Shown here in pieces: positions 25,502-33,971 of a DNA stretch of 64,000 nucleotides. Made by a program: the position numbers and the translations under genes. Under the pieces are notes generated by a model that made no database searches, was not told the origin of the DNA, and worked only from the letters and a program-made list of their open reading frames with translations. The stretch spans positions 2,274,501-2,338,500 of the forward strand of contig NZ_CP014674.1 in assembly GCF_001787335.1 (NCBI RefSeq), given 5' to 3'. Positions within the stretch are counted from its first letter, which is position 1, and each line of letters begins with the position of its first letter. The stretch comes from Kozakia baliensis. Its GTDB lineage: Bacteria > Pseudomonadota > Alphaproteobacteria > Acetobacterales > Acetobacteraceae.

Positions 25502-25566
25502 AGATGGCGGGAAAACCGACGTTTCTCTATAAAAGCTAATACCCTTTCGGGTGGGAGTCTTTTGTT

Positions 25567-25680
25567 ATGAACGCCGGCGACTACTTCATGATCGCTTTTG
25601 TTTTGTTCGCCTATGCCATCGGCCCGCTCCTCACGGCGTGGATCGTGCGCAAATGCGATATGATCGATCCTAACCACTAA
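25567..25680 (+). CDS. 37-residue single-span membrane micro-protein
   Basis: The frame starts with ATG nine bases after GGGAG and encodes MNAGDYFMIAFVLFAYAIGP followed by LLTAWIVRKCDMIDPNH. There is one hydrophobic helix (residues about 7-27) and then a basic, Cys-containing cytoplasmic tail. Its stop overlaps by four bases the stop of the converging phosphodiesterase gene. I do not know a family. The good ribosome site and clear topology support it. Confidence 0.5.
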   Translation: MNAGDYFMIAFVLFAYAIGPLLTAWIVRKCDMIDPNH

Positions 25681-26660
25681 CGCCACATCCAATGCGCGCC
25701 CTGTTCGGCGATCACGAAACGAACGCCCAAACCGGAATTTCCCGCTTCCAATTCCGATAAAATAGTCCGCTCCGGCGCGGGGGCCGCCTTCAATGTCGGT
25801 TTGATATGCGTGACCAGAACCGGCAACCCTTTGAGCGAAACACCGCCGATTTTCTGCATCTCTCGCAACTCGCGCAGCAACCAATGAGGTGAGAGATGGC
25901 CGAATAAAAGTTGGTCCGGCCGAGAGTCGTCATAGGAACACTCCACCATGATGGCTTTGAGGCGATGGGCCTGAAGGCGGAGCGCAATCGCCTGCCATAA
26001 GGCATGGAGGGCATGGCTATGCTCAATGTCATCCGGCCCAGTATCGCCAAGGTAAAGCAGAGCATCGGAGCCGTTTTCTATGAGAAACGCCGTGGATGCG
26101 ATGCCGCCATGGCTGAGCGGATAGGCCGTCACGCGCAAATTCGTTCCATCGATGGATATTGATACGGCGATGGAGAGATCGCGATAATGGTAGAGGCCGA
26201 TTCGCGGCGAATTGCCCCGATCCCCCATATTCGGCCAGATCGCACCATTGAACAGATGTTGCGAAATGGCGCGATTGGTCGATGCCAGCGCATAGATCGG
26301 TTTGGGTGCATCGTCCGGCGAGAGAACAAGCAACCCGGCGACATGGTCCAAATGGGCATGGCTGATCAGATAGCCCTTGACGACTTCACGCGCGATATAG
26401 CCCGATCGGGTCCAGGAAGTGCCGGGGGGAATGGCGATAGCACTCACCGCGCCCCGACGTTCGGCCATTTCCAACCCATTGAAGATCGTGCCCGCATCGC
26501 ACAACACGCCACGATCCTCTCCAATCGGGCGCACCAGATACGCGCTGAGATTGCCGTCCTCCAACCCGCCATGCGCGCCAAGCGCAACCACATCGAAACC
26601 ACCCGCCAGCGCGGAAAACGGCCAAACCCACATTCCAATCAGCACGAGCAGCCAGCGCAT
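25677..26660 (-). CDS. class II 3',5'-cyclic-nucleotide phosphodiesterase, exported
   Basis: This 327-residue metallo-beta-lactamase-fold enzyme is of the class II cyclic-nucleotide phosphodiesterase family (CpdP/PDE1 type), hydrolysing cAMP/cGMP. A signal peptide (residues 1-19) precedes the mature protein. The metal-binding motif HAHLDH is at residues 101-106; further ligand blocks include TAYPLSHGG, LYLGDTGPDD and PVLVTHIKP. The signal peptide places it in the periplasm, so it probably degrades extracellular cyclic nucleotides. It is divergent from the isoaspartyl peptidase gene. Confidence 0.85.
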   Translation of the reverse strand: MRWLLVLIGMWVWPFSALAGGFDVVALGAHGGLEDGNLSAYLVRPIGEDRGVLCDAGTIFNGLEMAERRGAVSAIAIPPGTSWTRSGYIAREVVKGYLISHAHLDHVAGLLVLSPDDAPKPIYALASTNRAISQHLFNGAIWPNMGDRGNSPRIGLYHYRDLSIAVSISIDGTNLRVTAYPLSHGGIASTAFLIENGSDALLYLGDTGPDDIEHSHALHALWQAIALRLQAHRLKAIMVECSYDDSRPDQLLFGHLSPHWLLRELREMQKIGGVSLKGLPVLVTHIKPTLKAAPAPERTILSELEAGNSGLGVRFVIAEQGAHWMWR

Positions 26661-26720
26661 TGCATCTCCTTGCGTTCCTGCCTAATCATCACGCTACCGA
26701 TACGACCAGGAGCCTATCTC

Positions 26721-27704
26721 GTGAAGTCTGCTGTATTTGCCCTTACTGCGTTTCTTGTTTGCGGCGCGGCCTATGCCGACACCAAGCCGGTATTGGTTAT
26801 CCACGGTGGCGCAGGCGTGGTACGCACCGATCTGTCACCCGAACGCCGGCAGGCCGTCGAGAATGCGCTGTCTCACGCATTGCACGACGGATACGCGGCT
26901 CTTCAGGCTGGCCGCCCGGCAACGGAAGCGGTGACCGCCGCCATTACGGTTTTGGAGAACGACCCGAACTTCAATGCAGGGCGCGGGGCGGTTTTCACGC
27001 ATGACGGCAAGAACGAGATGGATTCCGCGATCATGGATGGCATGACCCGGCGCGCTGGCGCCGTTGCGGGCGTGCATCACATCAAGAACCCGATTTTGCT
27101 GGCCCAAGCCGTGATGGAACATTCGCCTCATGTGCTGCTGATCGGCGATGGTGCGGAGACTTTCGCGCGCAGCCAAGGTTTCGTCATGATGCCGGAGAAA
27201 TATTTCTGGACGCAGCACCGATGGGACCAGCTTCAGGAAGCGCTGAAAGACGATGCGGCTGGTAAGCAGCACGGCGCACTGCCGTTGGACCGGCATTTCG
27301 GCACGGTGGGCGCTGTCGCACTAGACAAGGCGGGGCACCTGGCGGCGGGCACGTCGACAGGGGGCCTGACGGACAAGCTTTACGGACGCGTGGGCGATTC
27401 TCCGCTGATCGGCGCAGGAACCTACGCCGATGCCCATTGCGCATTCTCTGGAACAGGCTGGGGAGAATATTACATCCGGACCGTCGCGGCGCACGAGGTG
27501 TGCATGCGGGTCGGCGCACTGCACCAACCCTTGGCCCAAGCAGCCGAGGAGGTGATCGACCAGGAAATCCCCGCCATGGGCGGCAATGGCGGCGCGATCG
27601 TCGTGGATGAGAGCGGCAATATTGCCCTCCCTTTCAATACGGATGGCATGTATCGCGCCTGGATCGGCAAAGACGGAAAGGCGCATGTGGCGATCTTCAA
27701 ATAA
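26721..27704 (+). CDS. isoaspartyl peptidase/L-asparaginase (Ntn-hydrolase), exported
   Basis: This 327-residue plant-type asparaginase precursor autocleaves before Thr195 (HFGTVGAVA) to form alpha and beta subunits and then removes isoaspartyl residues or deamidates asparagine. Other markers are VIHGGAGV near the N-terminus, NAGRGAVF and the beta-subunit STGGLTDKLYGRVGDSPLIG. A 19-residue signal peptide (ending GAAYA) directs it to the periplasm, as in some other proteobacteria. The GTG at 26721 follows CAGGAG; the much longer upstream frame is the antisense of the phosphodiesterase gene. Confidence 0.92.
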   Translation: MKSAVFALTAFLVCGAAYADTKPVLVIHGGAGVVRTDLSPERRQAVENALSHALHDGYAALQAGRPATEAVTAAITVLENDPNFNAGRGAVFTHDGKNEMDSAIMDGMTRRAGAVAGVHHIKNPILLAQAVMEHSPHVLLIGDGAETFARSQGFVMMPEKYFWTQHRWDQLQEALKDDAAGKQHGALPLDRHFGTVGAVALDKAGHLAAGTSTGGLTDKLYGRVGDSPLIGAGTYADAHCAFSGTGWGEYYIRTVAAHEVCMRVGALHQPLAQAAEEVIDQEIPAMGGNGGAIVVDESGNIALPFNTDGMYRAWIGKDGKAHVAIFK

Positions 27705-27738
27705 CCACCACCGCTAGCAACGAAACCGCGTCAGACGA

Positions 27739-28014
27739 TTATTTCTGACGGCGCGGATCGTCCGAAGCATTGACATATTCCATACCCAACGGCCCCGTGC
27801 CGGAAATTTGCATTACGATGCTATCGCTTTCGGTTTTCAACGCATGCGGCATCCCGACCGGGAGATGCACGAAACCGCCAGCCTCCATATCGTGTCCCTG
27901 CGAAGCCAGGATGATTTTGCCGACATAATGTGCGGCGCGATCACGGCATGAGGCTGCACCATGGCGCCTTTCGGAAAAATCGGCGGCGCGCCCCCTGCCA
28001 TTTGACATTCCCAA
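27739..28014 (-). pseudogene. cupin gene with internal deletion
   Basis: The C-terminal part reads as a cupin (DMEAGGFVHLPVGMPHAL, then MQISGTGPLGMEYVNASDDP). Upstream, in a different frame, the fragment APPIFPKGAMVQ matches the usual N-terminal part of the same family. The roughly 50 residues of the central metal-binding cupin motif between the two are missing, and the junction is out of frame. The gene is therefore broken although a 91-codon frame happens to stay open. Confidence 0.6.
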
Positions 28015-28132
28015 GACCAGACAAGACTTCCGCTGCGTTAGTTCCTACGCAGAGGCTCGCGCCCCAACCAGCGGCAGAGCGATAATGAGTTCTCACGCGA
28101 AACGACAAGAACGCTTCGTTGACTTGCCCAAC

Positions 28133-29101
28133 CTATGCGCATTGCCCCAGAAGGGTGGCGAAACGCGCCATATCGATGTTTCCACCCGAGACGATCACGC
28201 CGATCTTCTTTCCCTTCCATTCCGCCGCATGCGCCAATGCCGCCGCCACATCCAGGCAGCCGGTCGGCTCTACGACGATCTTCATGCGTTCTGCTAGCAA
28301 GCGCATCGTCTCTACCAACGCATTATCCTCGATCGTGACGATGCGGCGCAGATACTTTTGGAGCAAAGGGAATGTGAGGGAGCCGAGCGCTGTCGTTTGC
28401 GCGCCATCGGCAATGGTGCGTGGCACGTCGATACTCACGATCCGCCCGGCGGCTAAAGATCGACGCGCATCGTCACCCGCCGCCGGTTCGACACCGATCA
28501 CAGCGCAACCGGGAGACACTGCGGCAGCGACCAGAGCGCAACCGGAAGCCAGACCGCCCCCTCCAACTGGCACGAACAACGCGTCCAGCGGGCCGGTCCG
28601 CTCGAACAATTCCAACGCGGCAGTGCCTTGACCGGCGATGATATCAGGATGATTGAATGGCGGAAGCAAGGTCGCGCCACGTTCCTCGGCAATACGCGCG
28701 GCGATAGCTTGTCGATCCTGCGTGTAGCGGTCGTAAATTACGATCTCCGCACCATAGCCGCGCGTGGCTGCCAGCTTCATCCCTGGGGCGTCTTCCGGCA
28801 TGACGATAATGGCAGGAATGCCCGCGTCCTTCGCCGCGGCGGCCACGGCCTGGGCATGATTGCCGGAGGAAAACGCCACCACGCCGCACTGGCGTTTCTC
28901 TGCAGGCAATGTCGCGATGGCGTTGGTCGCGCCTCGAAATTTGAATGCGCCGACACGCTGGAAATTTTCGGCTTTAAGAAAAAGCGACGTTCCCGTCGTC
29001 TCGTTCAAAAAGCGAGACGTCAGAACCGGCGTGCGATGCGCACGATCCTTAATCCGCATGGCCGCCGTCACGATATCGGAGAATGTCGGCAAAGATGTCA
29101 T
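28133..29101 (-). CDS. threonine/serine dehydratase (PLP fold type II)
   Basis: This 322-residue enzyme has the PLP lysine at about residue 54 in VGAFKFRGA, the Asn-containing FSSGNHAQAVA, and the Gly-rich phosphate loop PVGGGGLASG. It matches short threonine/serine ammonia-lyases (TdcB-like), which lack the C-terminal ACT-like regulatory domain of biosynthetic IlvA. Related activities in this subfamily include serine racemase and threo-3-hydroxyaspartate ammonia-lyase, which cannot be excluded. The gene is divergent from the queE operon. Confidence 0.85.
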   Translation of the reverse strand: MTSLPTFSDIVTAAMRIKDRAHRTPVLTSRFLNETTGTSLFLKAENFQRVGAFKFRGATNAIATLPAEKRQCGVVAFSSGNHAQAVAAAAKDAGIPAIIVMPEDAPGMKLAATRGYGAEIVIYDRYTQDRQAIAARIAEERGATLLPPFNHPDIIAGQGTAALELFERTGPLDALFVPVGGGGLASGCALVAAAVSPGCAVIGVEPAAGDDARRSLAAGRIVSIDVPRTIADGAQTTALGSLTFPLLQKYLRRIVTIEDNALVETMRLLAERMKIVVEPTGCLDVAAALAHAAEWKGKKIGVIVSGGNIDMARFATLLGQCA

Positions 29102-29186
29102 GGGCAGCGCTCCGGTTCGGTCGTCGTCTTTTTATTTAACTGATTTTTTCCTTGCATCCAGCGCGCACGTCGCCGACATGCGTGGC

Positions 29187-29828
29187 ATGTCATATGCCGT
29201 TAAGGAAATGTTCGCGACTTTGCAGGGCGAAGGCGCACAAACGGGGCGCGCCTCGGTATTTTGCCGCTTTGCAGGCTGCAATTTATGGTCGGGGCGAGAG
29301 CAAGACCGCGCCACGGCGTCCTGCACGTTTTGCGATACCGATTTCGTGGGCACGGATGGCGAAGGCGGCGGCAAATTCGCCACCGCGCAGGAGTTGGCCG
29401 ACGCCATTGCCGCAACGTGGCGGGCACAGGCAGGAGATGCCCCTCACCGCTATGTCGTGTTCACCGGTGGCGAGCCGCTTCTGCAACTCGACGAAACCTT
29501 GATCGACGCCGTGCATGAAGCTAGCTTCGAAGTGGCAGTCGAGACCAACGGCACGGTTCTGGCCCCACTTGGCGTCGATTGGGTATGCGTCAGCCCCAAA
29601 CCCAACAGCGAGATCGTCCAACGCCACGGGCAGGAGCTCAAACTCGTCTATCCTCAACCGGAATTACCGCCGGAAATGTTCGAATCCTACGATTTCGAGC
29701 ATTTCTGGTTGCAACCGATGGATGGCCCCGAGCGTGTCTCCCACACCCAGGCGGCTGTCGAATATTGCCTGCGCCACCCTCGTTGGAGATTGTCCCTGCA
29801 AACGCATAAGTTGATCGGTATTCCCTGA
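29187..29828 (+). CDS. queE: 7-carboxy-7-deazaguanine synthase
   Basis: This 213-residue radical-SAM enzyme converts 6-carboxytetrahydropterin to 7-carboxy-7-deazaguanine in preQ0/queuosine synthesis. The Fe-S cysteines are C31, C46 and C49, the modified CX14CX2C spacing of QueE. GEG (residues 14-16) and the SAM-binding FTGGEPLLQ are also present. The ATG at 29187 aligns with the usual N-terminus; another in-frame ATG is 9 bp upstream. It is the first gene of queE-queC-queD-SDR; its stop overlaps the queC start. No preQ1 riboswitch was recognised upstream. Confidence 0.93.
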   Translation: MSYAVKEMFATLQGEGAQTGRASVFCRFAGCNLWSGREQDRATASCTFCDTDFVGTDGEGGGKFATAQELADAIAATWRAQAGDAPHRYVVFTGGEPLLQLDETLIDAVHEASFEVAVETNGTVLAPLGVDWVCVSPKPNSEIVQRHGQELKLVYPQPELPPEMFESYDFEHFWLQPMDGPERVSHTQAAVEYCLRHPRWRLSLQTHKLIGIP

Positions 29829-30529
29829 TGCTTTCAAATGATGCCGCTCTCGTCCTGTTTTCCGGCGGGCAGGATTCCGCCACATGCCTCGCCTGGGCGC
29901 TCTCCCGTTTCTCCCGCGTGGAGACGGTGGGGTTCGATTACGGACAGCGCCATGCCGTCGAACTCGAATGCCGCGAACTTCTCCGTCGCGACATGATCGC
30001 GCTTGCCCCCGATTGGGAGCAGCGCCTCGGCCCCGATCACACGCTCGATTTGCGCGTTCTGGGCGCACTGTCGGAAACGGCCCTTACACGCGAAGCCGAG
30101 ATCGAACTTACGGAATCCGGCCTGCCCTCCACTTTCGTGCCAGGGCGCAATCTGATCTTCCTGAATTTCGCGGCGGCGCTCGGCGTGCGGCGCAATGCCC
30201 GGCACATCGTGACTGGCGTGTGCGAGACGGATTATTCCGGCTATCCAGATTGCCGGGACGATACGATCAAGGCGCTACAGGTCGCGCTCAATCTCGGCAT
30301 GGAGCAGCGCTTCGTGTTGCACACGCCGCTCATGTGGCTGGACAAGACGCAGACATGGGAATTGGCTGAAAGTCTCGGCGGCGAGGCGCTCGTGCAGGCC
30401 ATCAACCACGATAGCCATAGCTGTTATCTCGGCGACCGCGAACATCGCCACCCTTGGGGGTATGGCTGCGGCACATGCCCGGCTTGCGAACTTCGCGCCA
30501 AGGGATGGAGCGCCTATGTCGGACATTGA
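29828..30529 (+). CDS. queC: 7-cyano-7-deazaguanine synthase
   Basis: This 233-residue PP-loop ATPase makes preQ0 from the QueE product with ATP and ammonia. The PP-loop is [11 protein letters not shown] (residues about 10-20) and the zinc site is the C-terminal [13 protein letters not shown] plus an upstream Cys. The start ATG shares a base with the queE stop, and queD begins inside its 3' end, so the three proteins are coupled. Confidence 0.95.
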   Translation: MLSNDAALVLFSGGQDSATCLAWALSRFSRVETVGFDYGQRHAVELECRELLRRDMIALAPDWEQRLGPDHTLDLRVLGALSETALTREAEIELTESGLPSTFVPGRNLIFLNFAAALGVRRNARHIVTGVCETDYSGYPDCRDDTIKALQVALNLGMEQRFVLHTPLMWLDKTQTWELAESLGGEALVQAINHDSHSCYLGDREHRHPWGYGCGTCPACELRAKGWSAYVGH

Positions 30530-31049
30530 ACTGACCTTCACGCGTCGTTTCAGCATGGGCCATCGGTTGATCGCAGGCGCTTCCGAACGCTGCGCCATTC
30601 CACATGGCCATAACGAGTTCGTCACCGTCCGCCTGCGCGCAACGCAACCGCGCTTGTTGGACGGGCGACAGAATATGGTCGTGCCCTTCGCCCAGGCGAA
30701 ACAGCGCTGGCATGATTTCATCGATACCAGCCTCGATCATGCTTTGCAGCTTTCAGAGTCCGATCCACTTCTAGGGTGGTTCCGGTCCCATGAGCCGCTG
30801 CGCGCTGAGCGGATTGTGGTGACGCCCGGCGATCCGACGACTGAACTCATGGCCGCACTGATGCTCGCCAAATTGCGCGCCATCCTGCGCGATGAAGGCG
30901 AACTGCTCCAATGCGACAATATCGAGTTGCAGGAGACGCCCACCAACACCGTGCGCCTGACCGGCGATCCGATGGATTATATTCCCATCGTCGGGCGTTC
31001 CGGCGTGGAATGCTGGTGGCATCGCCCCGATCTCAGCATTGCGGATTAG
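30516..31049 (+). CDS. queD: 6-carboxy-5,6,7,8-tetrahydropterin synthase
   Basis: This 177-residue T-fold enzyme makes 6-carboxytetrahydropterin from 7,8-dihydroneopterin triphosphate. The zinc ligands are His16 (FSMGHRL) and His30/His32 (PHGHNEF), and the catalytic Cys is Cys26. The block LQETPTNTV is the family purine-anchoring region. The ATG at 30516 lies 14 bp inside queC and has GGAG in front. At 177 residues it is longer than the usual 120-140; the extra residues are in the middle, around [20 protein letters not shown]. Confidence 0.88.
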   Translation: MSDIELTFTRRFSMGHRLIAGASERCAIPHGHNEFVTVRLRATQPRLLDGRQNMVVPFAQAKQRWHDFIDTSLDHALQLSESDPLLGWFRSHEPLRAERIVVTPGDPTTELMAALMLAKLRAILRDEGELLQCDNIELQETPTNTVRLTGDPMDYIPIVGRSGVECWWHRPDLSIAD

Positions 31050-31052
31050 GAC

Positions 31053-31751
31053 ATGACGCAGAAAACAGCCCTGGTCACCGGTGCCGCGAAAGGTATTGGC
31101 GCGGCCATCGCCCACCGCCTGCTTCAGGATGGATGGCGTGTCACCGCCATCGATAAAGATCCGATCGACCCGGCGTCGGGGCTAACCGTCGAGCGTGCCG
31201 ATGTGAGCGACGAGCAGGCCGTCATCGGCATCGTCAACCGTCTGGCTGAGCGCGAAGGACGGTTGGACGGGCTTGTTTGCAATGCGGGCTTCATGATTCG
31301 CAAAAAGCTGGCTGAACTGAGCTTGAGCGAATGGCGCAGTGTGCTCGACACCAACCTGACCAGCATCTTCCTATTCGCCCGCGCGGCGGAAACGTTGCTG
31401 CGCCAAAGTAAGGGGGCGATCGTGACGCTGGGTTCGACGCGCGCTCATATGTCCGAACCCGATACGGAATCCTACAGCGCGTCCAAAGGCGGGATCATGG
31501 CCTTGACCCATGCCTTGGCCATGAGCCTTGCCCCTGTGCGCGTGAATTGCATCAGCCCCGGCTGGATCGACACGCAAGGCCAGCCGCTCAGTACGGAAGA
31601 TCACGCGCAGCATCCGGCAGGACGTGTGGGCAGAGTGGAGGATGTCGCCGCCATGGCTGCGTTTCTATTGGGTTCGGAAAGCGGTTTCGTCACCGGCGCG
31701 GAATTTTTCGTCGATGGCGGCATGACGCGAAAGATGATTTACGCGGAATAA
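31053..31751 (+). CDS. SDR-family oxidoreductase at the end of the que operon
   Basis: This 232-residue short-chain dehydrogenase has cofactor motif VTGAAKGIGAAI, CNAG, active-site YSASKGG and a C-terminal GAEFFVDGGMT. It starts 3 bp after the queD stop, so it is co-transcribed and probably coupled. No step of preQ0/queuosine synthesis is known to need an SDR; it might act in pterin chemistry or be an unrelated passenger. Related proteins are annotated as generic oxidoreductases. Confidence 0.85.
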   Translation: MTQKTALVTGAAKGIGAAIAHRLLQDGWRVTAIDKDPIDPASGLTVERADVSDEQAVIGIVNRLAEREGRLDGLVCNAGFMIRKKLAELSLSEWRSVLDTNLTSIFLFARAAETLLRQSKGAIVTLGSTRAHMSEPDTESYSASKGGIMALTHALAMSLAPVRVNCISPGWIDTQGQPLSTEDHAQHPAGRVGRVEDVAAMAAFLLGSESGFVTGAEFFVDGGMTRKMIYAE

Positions 31752-31754
31752 AAA

Positions 31755-31788
31755 TGCGCCGGTCCGCGTTCGACGCAGGACCGGCGCA
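31755..31788 (-). terminator. strong terminator (minus strand)
   Basis: Eleven-base perfect arms (TGCGCCGGTCC and GGACCGGCGCA) with an additional inner pairing are followed on the minus strand by TTTTTATTCC. It is well placed to end the small His-rich gene and also lies just behind the que operon. Confidence 0.8.
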
Positions 31789-31819
31789 GTTCTATCTCGC
31801 GATGGCGACCGGAGAGAGG

Positions 31820-31978
31820 TTAACGAACCTCGTCCCATTCAGGCCCATGCAGTTCGACTTGAACGCGGAACGGTTCGTCGATCTGCGGTTTATTGGCGCC
31901 GTGATGAGGCACGTGTTCATGAGGCACGGGACGCCCGACCTCAATGTGATCGTGCAGTGATACAGAGTGCTTTTTCAT
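31820..31978 (-). CDS. 52-residue histidine-rich hypothetical protein
   Basis: The ATG at 31978 has an excellent GAGGAGG upstream and the gene is followed by a strong intrinsic terminator, so it is probably a real monocistronic unit. The product has eight His among 52 residues, concentrated in HSVSLHDH and PHEHVPHHG, and an acidic C-terminus (ELHGPEWDEVR). There is no signal peptide or membrane span. The spacing of His suggests metal binding, which is inference; I know no family. Confidence 0.65.
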   Translation of the reverse strand: MKKHSVSLHDHIEVGRPVPHEHVPHHGANKPQIDEPFRVQVELHGPEWDEVR

Positions 31979-32399
31979 GACATCCTCCTCACGTAAAAGA
32001 GAGCAACTGAACGTGGCATAATAAGGGCGACTGACCCAAGAAAATTCGGCGGCGGCTCCGCTCTTTTTTGCTGAGTTCATTCAACGCCACGTAACCTCAC
32101 GCGTTCGTCAAAACATAATATGAAATATTTCTATGCCGTTATGAGGCAATAAGGAACGTCTCTCTCCTTGACGTTCGAAAGTCGCTCACCAAATCGTGAG
32201 GTCAGAGGCCGGGAAAGGCCATGCGCATAAGCACGCGCCGCCATCGACAACAGGGTGAAAAAATAGCGGCAAAATTTGGGCGATGCTGTGTTGATACGTG
32301 AAAAACAGTTATTTTTCAAGTCTTGTTTTAAGATAACGTAATCCATAAATTTTCATCTGTAAACAATACAAAATCCTAAGGACGAAAAACCACCAACCG
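31979..32399. other. 421-bp gap upstream of the HAD phosphatase gene
   Basis: The gap contains the promoter region of the His-rich gene on the left and of the HAD gene on the right. A TGAAAAA/TTTTTCA hairpin (32299-32318) and a wider CCTCACG...CGTGAGG inverted repeat (32095-32201) are visible. No convincing gene is present; an RNA element is possible. Confidence 0.4.
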
Positions 32400-33158
32400 A
32401 TGGAGGATAATTTGCGACTTCCCGAAATGAATTCAGGTTCCTACCCCGCTTCTATTTGCAAGGATGGAGAACTTAAACTCGTTATATTTGACTGCGATGG
32501 CGTTTTAGTTGACGGAGAACAGCTATCTACTGCTCAAATGGCGGCGGAAGCTCGCAAATACGGATGGGACCTTAGCGACGAAGAAGCCCATAAAATCTTC
32601 ACCGGCGGCGAGTTGGCGAAAATCGGGCAGCAGATCGCTCAAAAGACCGGCAAGAAACTGCCGGAAGATTGGGACATGATGATGCAGCAGCGCATCGTCA
32701 CCATGATGAAGACGGACGCCGAAACGGTGGACGGCGCGGAGAATATGCTCAACTCCGTAATCGACCTTGGCTTGCCGATCCGTGTCGGTTCGAATTCTTC
32801 CGGCGCGGAAATGGAAGCGAAATTCGCCAGCACTGGTCTGGATGAAGTGCTGGAAGATCACCGCATCCATTCAGGTCGCGATCTGGAAATGCCGAAGCCC
32901 CGCCCGGATATCTACCTCCACGCCGCAAAGCAGGAAGGCGTTCCGCCGACGAACTGCATCGTGCTGGAAGATTCCGATGCCGGCGTCGAAGCCGCTCGCC
33001 GCGCTGGAATGGCCTGCGTGCTTTTACGCCCGCTCGACAAACCCGCACCGGAGTGGCCGGGCCTGCTGCGTATCGATCATCTCTCGCAGTTCCCGGAAAT
33101 CCTTAGCGAAGTTCTGACGCAGCAGCGCCAGAACCATGAGGAACTGCTCCCCGCCTAA
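32400..33158 (+). CDS. HAD-superfamily sugar-phosphatase-like hydrolase
   Basis: The 252-residue protein is of HAD subfamily IA. Motif I is VIFDCDGVLVD (nucleophile Asp near residue 30), motif II is a Ser in GSNSSG, motif III is a Lys in MPKPRPDIY, and motif IV is VLEDSDAGVEAA. A helical cap lies between motifs I and II. It resembles GPP/YniC/beta-phosphoglucomutase-like phosphatases acting on small sugar or polyol phosphates. It has an N-terminal extension of about 22 residues and a C-terminal tail. Its stop overlaps the stop of the converging SDR gene. Confidence 0.85.
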   Translation: MEDNLRLPEMNSGSYPASICKDGELKLVIFDCDGVLVDGEQLSTAQMAAEARKYGWDLSDEEAHKIFTGGELAKIGQQIAQKTGKKLPEDWDMMMQQRIVTMMKTDAETVDGAENMLNSVIDLGLPIRVGSNSSGAEMEAKFASTGLDEVLEDHRIHSGRDLEMPKPRPDIYLHAAKQEGVPPTNCIVLEDSDAGVEAARRAGMACVLLRPLDKPAPEWPGLLRIDHLSQFPEILSEVLTQQRQNHEELLPA

Positions 33159-33925
33159 AGCGCGGTGTAGCCACCATCCACGAACAATTCCTGGCCGTTC
33201 ACCATATCGGAAGCCTGAGTGGCCAGGAACAGCACGACATCGGCGATCTCCTCGGGGGTCGCCACGCGACCGGCGGGCATCCGCGCCAGAAATGGCTTAA
33301 GCTTATCGCCTTCGCTCCACACGCGCGCGCCCATTGGCGTCCAGACGATGGTCGGGCAGATGGCGTTGGCTTGAATATTGTGGATCGCCCATTCCGCCGT
33401 CATGACTTTGGTCAAACCGTTCAAGCCGTTCTTGGAAGCGGCGTAGGCTCCATGATCTATCAGTGCCACCGAACTGGTTTGCGAACTGATATTGATGATC
33501 TTGCCGCGTTTCTGCGCGATCATCGCCGGCGCCAATTCGCGCGCTAAAAGCCAAGGCGCACGTAGATTGACGGCCTGGATCAGATCCCATTCCTCCACGC
33601 TCTGATCGATCAGGGACCGTGGAAAGCTGACACCGGCGTTATTGACCAGAACGTCGATCGCGCCCCACTCCGCCAAAGCCTGCCGGGCCACATGCGTCAC
33701 CGATTCCGCTTGCGCAAGATCGGCCGTCAGTTGCAGGCATTTTCGCTCATGATGCGCTGCGATTTTACAAACGGGCTGTAGGTCGGCCTCGTTGCGCGCT
33801 ACCGCCACGATATCGGCTCCGGCGGCCGCCAGCACTTCGCAGATGATAGGGCCAAGGCCGCGCGAGGCGCCAGTCACCAACGCTTTACGCCCATCCAGAC
33901 GGAAACGAGAAGAGAGATCAGTCAC
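33155..33925 (-). CDS. SDR-family oxidoreductase (polyol/gluconate dehydrogenase-like)
   Basis: This 256-residue classical SDR has VTGASRGLGPII (cofactor), NNAG, active-site Ser in NISSQTSS, YAASKNGL and GQELFVDGGYTAL. The GTG at 33925 is chosen because AAGGAG lies seven bases upstream; the ATG 30 bp further has none. Overall it resembles D-threitol, xylitol or gluconate 5-dehydrogenase-type members common in acetic acid bacteria, but the substrate is not certain. The gene is divergent from the exonuclease gene. Confidence 0.85.
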   Translation of the reverse strand: MTDLSSRFRLDGRKALVTGASRGLGPIICEVLAAAGADIVAVARNEADLQPVCKIAAHHERKCLQLTADLAQAESVTHVARQALAEWGAIDVLVNNAGVSFPRSLIDQSVEEWDLIQAVNLRAPWLLARELAPAMIAQKRGKIINISSQTSSVALIDHGAYAASKNGLNGLTKVMTAEWAIHNIQANAICPTIVWTPMGARVWSEGDKLKPFLARMPAGRVATPEEIADVVLFLATQASDMVNGQELFVDGGYTAL

Positions 33926-33971
33926 TGCAACGCTCCTTAATATGCTCAAACGCATAGCGTAACGTGCGGGA

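Noticed and set aside
26187-26720. Long in-frame N-terminal extension of the isoaspartyl peptidase
   Set aside because: It is the antisense of the phosphodiesterase gene, and the GTG at 26721 has a ribosome site and gives a clean signal peptide.
29102-29186. Possible preQ1 riboswitch upstream of queE
   Set aside because: The short leader shows no H-type pseudoknot layout or conserved A-rich tail that I can recognise.
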